From assembly GCA_021781185.1 (NCBI GenBank), contig JAJXXI010000744.1:1-5818 (forward strand): 5,818 nt of DNA, in the 5' to 3' direction. The notes beneath the pieces are model-generated. The model made no database searches. It was not told the origin of the DNA and saw only the letters and a program-made list of their open reading frames with translations. The position numbers were made by a program, and so were the translations under genes. Position 1 is the stretch's first letter, and every line of letters starts with the position of its first letter. Origin of the DNA: a bacterium (GTDB lineage: Bacteria > Verrucomicrobiota > Verrucomicrobiia > Limisphaerales > UBA11358). This document shows, piece after piece, positions 1-5,417 of this stretch.

Positions 1-974
1 GCATCCTGCAACTGCGGGGTGTATTCGCCATGGGTCACATAGCCCAGCACCTCCACATGATCGCCCGATTGCAGCGGACTGCGCTGCTGGGTTTGCACCT
101 CGATCCCCTGCTGGCCATTCTGCACAAACAGGGTTTCGCCGGGCACATAATAAATCACCGTGCCCGAAACCATCACACGATGACCGTAAGTTTCCTGTGG
201 CGCAAACTGCAGCAGGCTGTCGATGGGACGGACGGCGGCGGCAAAGGGATTCGGTGATGCCGGAATTGTGATTTCAAAATCCTCCGGTCGCGGCACCATG
301 AGCCGGATGGCAAACAACTGCCGCTTGTGATTGAATTTGGTCGAACAAACCCCCCGCACCCGAACCGTGCTGTCCAGGAGTGCGCTGACGTTTTTCACCG
401 GCAGCTTCTTCACATAGATGCTCAGCCGTCCGCCACCGGTAGCGATGTCCACCAGGTAATAAAGTGAATCCTCCAGCTTCCGGCACGAACGCACGATGCC
501 GGTGATCTCCACATACTGACTGTCCTCCACGCCACTGGCCAGTTGCTGGTATGTTACGACCCGGGGGGCAGGCAAGGGGGCATCACCTATCGCCTGAATC
601 CGGTCCACCAGCACCACGGGTGCGTATTCGCCGGGACTGCACGTGCCGGAGACTTCGACCAACTGGCCCGGGATCAGCACCGGTGGCCCAACGTTGTCCG
701 GGAACTTCAGATAAATGCCCGCCGTCGCGTCCTGAATAAAATGCGAAAAGAGCGACTCATCGAAAAATGTGACCACGCCCTGCAAATGCACGGGAATTTT
801 TTGTTGCGCCTCCGTCGCCGAGAGATCACGTATCGCAGCCACCGTGAGCAACTCATTCGTGGATGTTTGCCCCACTGCCAACAAACCGCCGCCGCCAAGC
901 AGACACACGATGAGAGCCTGCAGAAAAAAATATTTCCACCATTGCGTAAATCGGTTAACCACGCGACTCGGCAT
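1..974 (-). CDS. N-terminal part of an exported or membrane-anchored OB-fold-repeat sensor protein (probable sensor histidine kinase), cut by left edge
   Basis: Reading the minus strand from an ATG at 974-972 gives 324 complete codons with no stop before the left edge. Residues about 14-36 (KYFFLQALIVCLLGGGGLLA) are hydrophobic after a basic start, so this is a signal peptide or membrane anchor. Three similar modules follow at about residues 43-130, 137-228 and 250-325. Modules 1 and 3 share the pattern 'V-x-G-V-V/I-[TY]-[FY]-[FY] ... FIQD/FVQN ... GI-[YE]-[LV]' and a later 'G-x-x-V-E-V-x-G', then 'GEY[AT]P'. Module 2 has VEITGIV and VRVRGVCS. As I recall, verrucomicrobial sensor histidine kinases carry OB-fold-like repeats of this kind ahead of their transmembrane and kinase parts, but no kinase motif lies in this window. 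An in-frame TTG at 989-987 has a better-placed GGTGAG upstream and would add five residues. Coding is well supported; the kinase call is inference. Confidence 0.8.
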   Translation of the reverse strand, partial: MPSRVVNRFTQWWKYFFLQALIVCLLGGGGLLAVGQTSTNELLTVAAIRDLSATEAQQKIPVHLQGVVTFFDESLFSHFIQDATAGIYLKFPDNVGPPVLIPGQLVEVSGTCSPGEYAPVVLVDRIQAIGDAPLPAPRVVTYQQLASGVEDSQYVEITGIVRSCRKLEDSLYYLVDIATGGGRLSIYVKKLPVKNVSALLDSTVRVRGVCSTKFNHKRQLFAIRLMVPRPEDFEITIPASPNPFAAAVRPIDSLLQFAPQETYGHRVMVSGTVIYYVPGETLFVQNGQQGIEVQTQQRSPLQSGDHVEVLGYVTHGEYTPQLQD

Positions 975-1292
975 CTTGAGATCAGGCAAAACTTCTCACC
1001 TTCAAAAATTTCAGGAACACCTGCTATTGTCCCACCCAGGTGGATTTGTCAATCATCTTCCCTTCCAATCACTTCAGTTTCAACCTTGAAGACTACCTGT
1101 AAACCCAACGGTGTTGATAGACCGCGCGCAAACGCGATGCCGAGTCTGCCTGCAAACGAGCCCGGAGCCGTCTTCCGTGCGCCGATGTTCGCGGGGTTTG
1201 CGCGAGTCGCTTGCGGGTTAAAAACCCTGTAAGCACATGCTGAAAACCGAGAAGCACACTTGACATGGACGCGGGCCGCCCAAAAATTTTCA
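975..1292. other. Intergenic region between divergent sensor gene and transposase remnant
   Basis: No coding frame here looks genuine on either strand. The region holds the leader and candidate promoter of the minus-strand gene. An imperfect hairpin lies at 1209-1234, with GGGTT/AACCC around an AAA loop, a one-base bulge and a six-pair lower stem; no T-run follows it on either strand, so it is not a clear terminator. A CGCGCAAAC/GTTTGCGCG inverted pair lies at 1125-1133 and 1196-1204. A TTGACA at 1260-1265 on the plus strand, with AAAATT 17 bp downstream at 1283-1288, could be a relic transposase promoter. I could not identify an insertion-sequence left end. Confidence 0.4.
1026..1052 (-). 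promoter_or_regulatory. Candidate sigma-70-type promoter for the sensor gene
   Basis: On the minus strand a consensus TTGACA lies at 1052-1047. GACAAT (four of six matches to TATAAT) lies at 1031-1026, with a 15-bp spacer that is shorter than the ideal 17. Transcription would begin near 1019, leaving about 45 nt before the ATG at 974. The position fits and the -35 is perfect, but the -10 and spacing are weak. Confidence 0.3.
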
Positions 1293-1804
1293 ATGTCTCT
1301 GACACTTGAAAACCAAACCGTGAACGCCGTCCTTTTCCAACCCCTCGCCGGCCTGGCCCGCCGGAGTGCCTACACCCGGGCATCCCCGGATTTTTCGGAT
1401 GACGATTATCTTCAGTGCGGTCTGTTGCGTGCGCTGGAATTCTCCACCAGCGGCCGTGCCTTTCTCCAAGAACACGGGGCGCGATTGAATCATTGAATCA
1501 TAGTCCCACCCAGGCGAATTATTTTGCCACGCTCCACAGTCCACGCCGGGGTGCGGTGGTGGCCGACGTGAATAACGCCTTGCGGAACCTAGCCAATCAA
1601 ACCCTGCTGGACCGGCTGGCGGGCATGGCCGAGTTGGCCGCGTATGAGGTCTTTGCCATGGATGGCCACTGGCACAAGGCGGCCAGCCATGATCACAGGC
1701 ACAATGGTGTAAAAATGGCCGCGGGCCATTTTTACAGCCTGAACCTGCGCACGCACACGTTGCGCCAACTGGCGGTGGGCGAAGTTCATCCGCTGGTTGC
1801 GTGA
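1293..1804 (+). pseudogene. Transposase remnant (DDE, IS4-like), frameshifted by an 8-bp tandem duplication and truncated
   Basis: Two plus-strand frames overlap. The first runs from ATG 1293 to TGA 1494-1496 and includes SAYTRASPDFSDDDYL and a 'GLLRALEFSTSGRAFLQEHG' segment. The second, open to TGA 1802-1804, includes VADVNNALRNLANQTLLDRL and then FAMDGHWHKAASHD and GHFYSLNLRTHTLRQLAV. Deleting one copy of the 8-bp repeat at 1484-1499 joins them as ...HGARLNHSPTQANYFA..., a continuous reading frame of about 167 codons. The DGHxH segment followed by GHFYxLNLRTH is, from memory, typical of a transposase group common in Verrucomicrobia and probably carries the first catalytic Asp. Such proteins are usually about 400 residues, so the remaining catalytic residues and C-terminus are missing. 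An out-of-frame stretch at 1804-1875 (ending ETTDVLRLKQLYATL) may be a C-terminal scrap. A TTG at 1260 could extend the N-terminus, but ATG 1293 fits the family start better. Family naming is tentative; that the gene is broken is well supported. Confidence 0.7.
1484..1501. repeat. 8-bp tandem duplication (attgaatc x2) inside the transposase
   Basis: ATTGAATC at 1484-1491 is repeated directly at 1492-1499, and period-8 identity continues for two more bases. The second copy adds eight bases, shifts the frame and creates the TGA at 1494-1496. It could come from replication slippage or be the footprint of an excised element that makes 8-bp target duplications. Confidence 0.85.
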
Positions 1805-2129
1805 AGCCCTTCCGATGCCAACTCGCGGAAACCACCGACGTGCTCCGCCTCAAGCAGCTCTATGCCACCTTATGACTTGGCAATCTAGACACCGTTGCAT
1901 TTTTTGGCCAAAATCTGGTCTTTTGCAAAAAGCCGAGGGTTTTCATTCGAACATTGAACCCGTGAATCACAAAGCTGAACCTTCGGAAACCAGAATTGGG
2001 GTTGCAAAACCAAAAATTCAGGTCTTGGAACTAAACGTTAAAGTCCAGAACACAAAAGTTGAGGTTGCGGTGCTCGGTAGCAAGGATGAGCAAAAAGTGT
2101 GGGTGGGGTGTTCTCCCTGCCGTTGACCC
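1805..2129. other. Gene-free spacer after the transposase remnant
   Basis: No open frame here has protein-like character beyond the short possible transposase scrap at 1804-1875. From about 1890 the composition becomes richer in A and T than the neighbouring genes. A perfect 12-bp palindrome, TTTTGGCCAAAA, lies at 1902-1913, and a looser TTGCA/TGCAA pair surrounds it. I see no RNA gene or terminator. Confidence 0.4.
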
Positions 2130-2195
2130 GGAGCGCCGGCATTTTGCCGGCTTTGCGCGCGCGAATGTCCAAAGCCGGCAAAATGCCGGCGCTCC
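2130..2195. repeat. Perfect 26-bp inverted repeat with 14-nt loop
   Basis: The arm at 2130-2155, which begins GGAGCGCCGGCATTTTGCCG, is the exact reverse complement of the arm at 2170-2195. The loop is 2156-2169. Each arm also contains GCCGGC-ATTTT-GCCGGC, so each half can fold on its own as well as with its partner. The structure is typical of dispersed extragenic palindromes. No T-run follows on either strand, and the nearest genes are far away, so a terminator role is unlikely. Confidence 0.85.
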
Positions 2196-2210
2196 GCTCC
2201 TCGGTTCAGG

Positions 2211-2396
2211 GGGCGTATCTGGACACGGTCCTTGACTGGCCGCAGCCCTGATAGTGGCACAGGCATCCTGCCGGTGAATTGCGTCCGCGTGGCCGGGCTG
2301 GCAGAAACACACAGGCAGGATGCCTGTGCCACTATGCTTCCGGCCGACGCCGGAACCGTTTCATCCCGAACTTAAGGACCATGTCCAGATGCGCCC
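2211..2396. mobile_element. MITE-like element, about 186 bp, with 23-bp terminal inverted repeats and flanking 7-8 bp direct repeat
   Basis: The 23 bases at 2211-2233 (starting GGGCGTATCTGGACAC) match the reverse complement of 2374-2396 with two mismatches. Directly outside these ends, GTTCAGG occurs in the same orientation at 2204-2210 and 2397-2403, and the match extends one base (GTTCAGGG) if G2211 is counted. Terminal inverted repeats bounded by a short direct repeat are the usual mark of a transposed element with a target-site duplication. The interior has no protein-like frame, so any movement would need a transposase supplied in trans. A second perfect inverted repeat lies nested inside. 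I cannot assign a parent insertion-sequence family. Confidence 0.6.
2251..2335. repeat. Nested perfect 22-bp inverted repeat (acaggcatcctgcc type)
   Basis: The arm at 2251-2272, containing GTGGCACAGGCATCCTGCC, is exactly reverse-complementary to 2314-2335, around a 41-nt spacer. The right arm together with its inner neighbour also forms its own small hairpin, CACAGGCA-GGA-TGCCTGTG; the left has the same with one mismatch. From memory, this motif is widely dispersed in verrucomicrobial genomes and gives spurious peptides such as 'QAGCLCHY', which I could not verify here. It is either the core of the surrounding MITE-like element or a separate palindrome inserted into it. Confidence 0.8.
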
Positions 2397-2447
2397 GTTC
2401 AGGGATTCCAAGCGCGAACTTTGGTTGGGAGAATTCTCACCATCAAT

Positions 2448-2541
2448 CCCTCTCCCACTGGGCGAGGGAAACGGCCGGCGAGATCCAAATTATATGCCCC
2501 TTCCCCGGCTTCAACCCGAAGTAAAAGCGGCCGGGAAAGGG
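2448..2541. repeat. REP-like pair of G/C-rich hairpins
   Basis: CCCTC at 2448-2452 pairs with GAGGG at 2464-2468, with three further inner pairs. CCCTTCCCCGGC at 2498-2509 pairs with GCCGGGAAAGGG at 2530-2541 with one mismatch. A third, direct copy of the same motif, CCTTTTCCCGGC, lies downstream near 2616-2627. The stretch has no coding character and looks like degenerate repetitive extragenic palindrome sequence. Confidence 0.45.
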
Positions 2542-2628
2542 AAAGGTTGGTGGCGGAAAAAACGCGCACCCGCCGGAGCGCCGTGAAATTTTCGCGTGTC
2601 ACTGCCCCCTCCGCGCCTTTTCCCGGCG

Positions 2629-2686
2629 AGAGGATGCCGTCCTCTACGTCAGGCGGAGGATACCTGACGCTACGCCGCTTCGGCGT
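2629..2686. repeat. Three consecutive short hairpins just after the cbpA stop
   Basis: Three small stem-loops follow one another: AGAGGA/TCCTCT (2629-2634 and 2640-2645), CGTCAGG/CCTGACG (2647-2653 and 2663-2669) and ACGCCG/CGGCGT (2672-2677 and 2681-2686). The last is only six bases from the minus-strand stop of the J-domain gene and might protect or end its mRNA. No U-tract follows on the minus strand, so it is not a standard intrinsic terminator. The set may be another dispersed repeat. Confidence 0.5.
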
Positions 2687-2692
2687 TCGGCT

Positions 2693-3634
2693 TCAACTGC
2701 GCGGATCAAAGTGGGACTCGTGGGCGAGTTGTTCCCACAATTTTCGCTGACCGTCAGAAATCTTGCCGGGCACCACGATCTTGGTGGTGACGAGCAGGTC
2801 GCCGGTTTTTCCGAGGCCATGGCCGCGCACCCGCAGTTTCTGCCCGCTGGCGGTGCCGGCGGGGATCTTGATGTTCACCTTTCCATCGAGCGTGGGGACG
2901 GAAATTTCCGCGCCGAGTGCGGCCTCCCACGGCGCCAGCTCCAGTTCATGGATGAGGTTGTGGCCGTCCACTTCAAAATCCGGATGCTTGGCCAGCCGGA
3001 CACGGAGATATAAATCGCCCCCGCCCTCGCCCCGACCGGAAATACGAAGCTTCTGCCCTTCGGTGATGCCGGCGGGAATTTTGACCTGGTGCGAATCGGC
3101 ATGGTTCTGGTGCCGCACCGTGACCGTGCGGACGGAACCTCGCCGCGCCTCTTCCAGCGTGACCATGATGTCGCCTTCGATATCGCGGCTGGGCTGGGAA
3201 TAGGGCTCCTCGGCAAACCCGTTCTGCGCGCCAAAGCCACCGCCGCGCATCCGCGAGCCGAACAACTGCTCGAAGAAATCGCTGAAGCCGGTGCCGCCAA
3301 AATGGGTTTGAAAATCTTCACTGCTCATGGGGCGTCCGCCGCGAAACGGCTGGCCGCCGCCAAAGCCGCCGCCGTAGCCGGGCGGCGGCCGAAAATCCGC
3401 GCCGGATTTCCAGTTCGCGCCGAGTTCGTCGTATTTCCGGCGCTTGTCCTTGTCGGACAGCACCTCGTAGGCCTCGTTGATTTCCTTGAATTTTTCCTCG
3501 GCCTTCTTCTTGTCCTTGGCGACGTCGGGATGAAATTCGCGGGCGAGTTTGCGGAACGCCTTCTTGATCTCGGCGTCGGTGGCGGTGCGGGGAACGCCGA
3601 GGCTCTGGTAATAATCTTTGTATTGAACGGCCAT
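2693..3634 (-). CDS. cbpA: J-domain co-chaperone, CbpA-like (DnaJ type II)
   Basis: The 313-residue product is a cytoplasmic Hsp40 expected to recruit and stimulate DnaK and to bind non-native polypeptides. Residues 5-72 form the J domain, with helix [13 protein letters not shown], the essential HPD at 35-37, and the helix III segment [26 protein letters not shown] Gly/Phe/Pro-rich linker spans about 79-145. Two C-terminal substrate-binding domains follow: about 150-230 ([21 protein letters not shown]) and about 231-305 ([18 protein letters not shown], then [17 protein letters not shown]). No CxxCxGxG zinc repeats are present, which separates it from DnaJ proper and gives the CbpA/type II class; the length is normal for CbpA. 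No clear Shine-Dalgarno site precedes the ATG. It lies 68 nt after the protease gene on the same strand and could share its transcript. A DNA-binding role is known for E. coli CbpA but is not shown here. Confidence 0.93.
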   Translation of the reverse strand: MAVQYKDYYQSLGVPRTATDAEIKKAFRKLAREFHPDVAKDKKKAEEKFKEINEAYEVLSDKDKRRKYDELGANWKSGADFRPPPGYGGGFGGGQPFRGGRPMSSEDFQTHFGGTGFSDFFEQLFGSRMRGGGFGAQNGFAEEPYSQPSRDIEGDIMVTLEEARRGSVRTVTVRHQNHADSHQVKIPAGITEGQKLRISGRGEGGGDLYLRVRLAKHPDFEVDGHNLIHELELAPWEAALGAEISVPTLDGKVNIKIPAGTASGQKLRVRGHGLGKTGDLLVTTKIVVPGKISDGQRKLWEQLAHESHFDPRS

Positions 3635-3645
3635 GAGGCAAAGAA

Positions 3646-3688
3646 TTTGCCCGCCGGCGGCGATTTGTCAAAGCCGCAGGCGGGCAAA
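3646..3688 (-). terminator. Strong GC-rich hairpin between protease and cbpA; possible terminator or attenuator
   Basis: The arms 3646-3661 and 3673-3688 pair over 16 positions with one mismatch, around an 11-nt loop. In the minus direction the stem is followed by a broken U-rich stretch (AAATTCTTTG), not a clean U-run. It lies 15 nt beyond the protease stop and ends 12 nt before the cbpA ATG. It may end most protease transcripts, partly attenuate cbpA, or act as a processing and stability hairpin. The structure is certain from the sequence; the function is inferred. Confidence 0.5.
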
Positions 3689-3702
3689 ATGAAACCCGGC
3701 CT

Positions 3703-5220
3703 TCAATTCTGCCGCTTGGTGTTGTCCACGCTCAAGTAGCGCGTGCCGGCAAAATTGCCGCTGCGCCGCCAGATTTTGACCAGAATATTGTCGCCTTTGG
3801 CGGCCTTGCAGAGCTGCACGGCGTCATCCGCATTGGTCACCGGATGGCGGTCAATTCCGACAATGACGTCATTGCTTTGCAGGCCGGCATCTGCGGAATT
3901 TGAATCGCTGTCCACCTGGGTGACAATGGCGCCCTGCAGGTCGTCCGGCATCCGCAACTGCTCGCGGATTTGCGGATTGAGGTCGGCCACCGTGACGCCG
4001 TCAAGCGCGTCGGCCATGGAACCGGTGTTGTCCTGATTGCCATTCTGGTTGCTGGCGATGGCGCTGCCGGGCAGCTCGCCCAGCTTGACCGTGAGGGTCT
4101 TTGTTTTCCCGTCGCGGATGATCTTGAGCCGGGCCGGCGTGCCGGGCAGCAATTGCGAAATGGTCAGTTGCAACCCGTGCGCATCGGCAACGGGCTTGTC
4201 ATTGACCGAGAGAATCACGTCGCCGGATTTCATCCCCGCCTTGGCCGCCGGAGTATTGGGCAACACGTCGCCCACAAGCGCGCCGTTCTGGCCGGGCAGG
4301 TTGAACTGTTGGGCGAGGCCGGCATCAAGATCCTGCGGAATGATGCCCAGATAACCCCGCGTGATCGTGCCGCCGCTGGCGAGCCGTTCGAGAATGTTGC
4401 GCGCCATGTTGATGGGCACGGCGAAACCAATGCCGTTATTGCCGCCGCTGGGGCTGATGATGGCGGTGTTGATGCCGACCAACCGGCCGTCGGTGTCCAC
4501 CAAGGCCCCGCCGGAATTGCCGGGGTTGATGGCGGCATCCGTCTGAATGAAATCTTCATAGCCGTTGAACCCCAGGCCGCTGCGCCCGAGCGCGGAAACA
4601 ATGCCCTTGGTGACGGTCTGCCCGATGCCGAAGGGATTGCCAATCGCCAGGACGACATCGCCGATTTCAAGCTGGTCACTGTCGGCGAGCGTGATCGAGG
4701 GCAGGTTCTTTGCCTCAATTTTCAGGACGGCCACGTCCGTGGCGCGATCCTTGCCAATGATTTTGGCTGGGTATTCCGTTTTGCTGCCCGGCAGGGATAC
4801 TTTCACCTCGTCGGCACCGGCGATGACGTGATTGGCGGTCAAAATATATCCGTCTGGCGAAACAATGACGCCCGAACCGAGGCTTTGTTCCTTGCGGGTG
4901 CGTTCACGGTCGCCGCCATCCGGCGGCATCTGGTTGCCAAAGAATTGGCGGAAGAACGGATCGCTGAGCATCGGGTTCTGAACCAGCCGTTCCTTGATGA
5001 AACGTGTGGAGTAGATATTGACGACACTCGGGGCAACCTTCTTGACGACGGATGCAAAGCTGGTGCCGAGTCCGGCGTCGCGGTTGATGGGCGTGGTGGA
5101 GACGGTGAATTTCGGCTCATGTTCCTTGGCCAAAGCGGTGGAATGGGAAACGGCCAGAACAACCGCAGCCCCCGCCACGACGGTGAGCATGCCGAGCATT
5201 GATTTGGAGATTAATTTCAT
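3703..5220 (-). CDS. degP: Exported serine protease of the DegP/HtrA (Do) family with two PDZ domains
   Basis: From ATG 5220 the product is 505 residues, close to the usual size for DegP/DegQ. It degrades or chaperones misfolded exported proteins in the periplasm. The N-terminus MKLISKSMLGMLTVVAGAAV leads to a TALA-KE signal-peptidase-like site. The trypsin-like domain carries the full triad: His131 in LTANHVIAG, Asp162 in DRATDVAVLKIE and Ser236 in NPGNSGGAL. PDZ1 covers about 288-383 (GYLGIIPQDL, then PAAKAGMKSGDVILSVNDKPV). PDZ2 covers about 408-500 (ADAGLQSNDVIVGIDRHPV). A short Asn/Gln-rich linker separates them. In-frame starts also exist at TTG 5241 and ATG 5226. I prefer 5220 because AGGCGG lies 8 nt upstream and the protein then begins directly with the signal peptide. 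An intact triad and Do-type PDZ pair make the family secure; choosing degP over degQ or mucD is convention. Confidence 0.94.
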   Translation of the reverse strand: MKLISKSMLGMLTVVAGAAVVLAVSHSTALAKEHEPKFTVSTTPINRDAGLGTSFASVVKKVAPSVVNIYSTRFIKERLVQNPMLSDPFFRQFFGNQMPPDGGDRERTRKEQSLGSGVIVSPDGYILTANHVIAGADEVKVSLPGSKTEYPAKIIGKDRATDVAVLKIEAKNLPSITLADSDQLEIGDVVLAIGNPFGIGQTVTKGIVSALGRSGLGFNGYEDFIQTDAAINPGNSGGALVDTDGRLVGINTAIISPSGGNNGIGFAVPINMARNILERLASGGTITRGYLGIIPQDLDAGLAQQFNLPGQNGALVGDVLPNTPAAKAGMKSGDVILSVNDKPVADAHGLQLTISQLLPGTPARLKIIRDGKTKTLTVKLGELPGSAIASNQNGNQDNTGSMADALDGVTVADLNPQIREQLRMPDDLQGAIVTQVDSDSNSADAGLQSNDVIVGIDRHPVTNADDAVQLCKAAKGDNILVKIWRRSGNFAGTRYLSVDNTKRQN

Positions 5221-5228
5221 GTTCATTT

Positions 5229-5234
5229 CCGCCT
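5229..5234 (-). promoter_or_regulatory. Shine-Dalgarno-like site for the DegP gene
   Basis: AGGCGG on the minus strand lies 8 nt before ATG 5220. It is too close to ATG 5226 (2 nt) and lies inside the coding region if TTG 5241 is used, so it favours the 5220 start. No convincing -35/-10 pair was found in 5235-5349; TTGCGG with TAACAC, 16 bp apart, is the best but weak. Confidence 0.45.
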
Positions 5235-5349
5235 GCGTCAAACCACAGGCTTTAAAGTGTTAAACTTGTGAATTTCGACCGCAAAATGCGGCAAATGTTC
5301 AATCAAGCCAGCCGGACCGGAGGAAAAAATCGGTTGCGCCACCGCCTGA

Positions 5350-5385
5350 AGCCAAAACACCCTTTCCATCGCTGGAAAGGGTGTT
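5350..5385 (-). terminator. Intrinsic terminator of the FKBP gene
   Basis: A perfect 13-bp stem (AACACCCTTTCCA and its complement, 5356-5368 and 5373-5385) has a 4-nt loop. In the minus direction it runs into TTTTGGCTT. It begins about 32 nt beyond the FKBP stop, which is the usual arrangement, and separates FKBP transcription from the protease gene. Confidence 0.8.
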
Positions 5386-5417
5386 GGTATTGGACCATCA
5401 AATGGCGCAGACTTGAA

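Noticed and set aside
543..1232. A long plus-strand open frame (229 codons) opposite the sensor gene
   Set aside because: Its translation has no domain-like pattern and is rich in His, Arg, Gln and Pro, as expected for a complement-strand shadow. The minus strand in the same place reads a signal peptide and repeated OB-like motifs.
1209..1234. Hairpin with GGGTT/AACCC core, considered as a terminator
   Set aside because: It has a bulge and a G-T pair, and neither strand has a T-run after the stem. No gene ends nearby.
1027..1520. A 20-nt similarity (17 identical) between 1027-1046 near the sensor promoter and 1501-1520 in the transposase, sharing GTCCCACCCAGG
   Set aside because: One copy is explained as transposase coding sequence and the other has no boundary or partner. 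With two copies only, chance is a sufficient explanation.
1290..1853. A 187-codon minus-strand frame opposite the transposase remnant
   Set aside because: It is a low-complexity Pro/Gly/Arg/Cys-rich shadow. The plus strand has the recognisable transposase segments.
2018..2332. Small frames across the palindromes, encoding strings such as GRMPVPLSG and QAGCLCHY
   Set aside because: These strings come directly from the inverted repeats read in several frames. They have no start-site support or protein character.
2130..2403. Closely spaced palindromes considered as a CRISPR array or integron attC sites
   Set aside because: There is no regularly spaced direct repeat with unique spacers, no cas gene, and no integrase or gene-cassette pattern.
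3970..5202. A 410-codon plus-strand frame inside the protease gene
   Set aside because: It is a mirror of the DegP coding strand caused by GC-rich codon use. DegP carries complete catalytic motifs and a signal peptide; the mirror frame has none.
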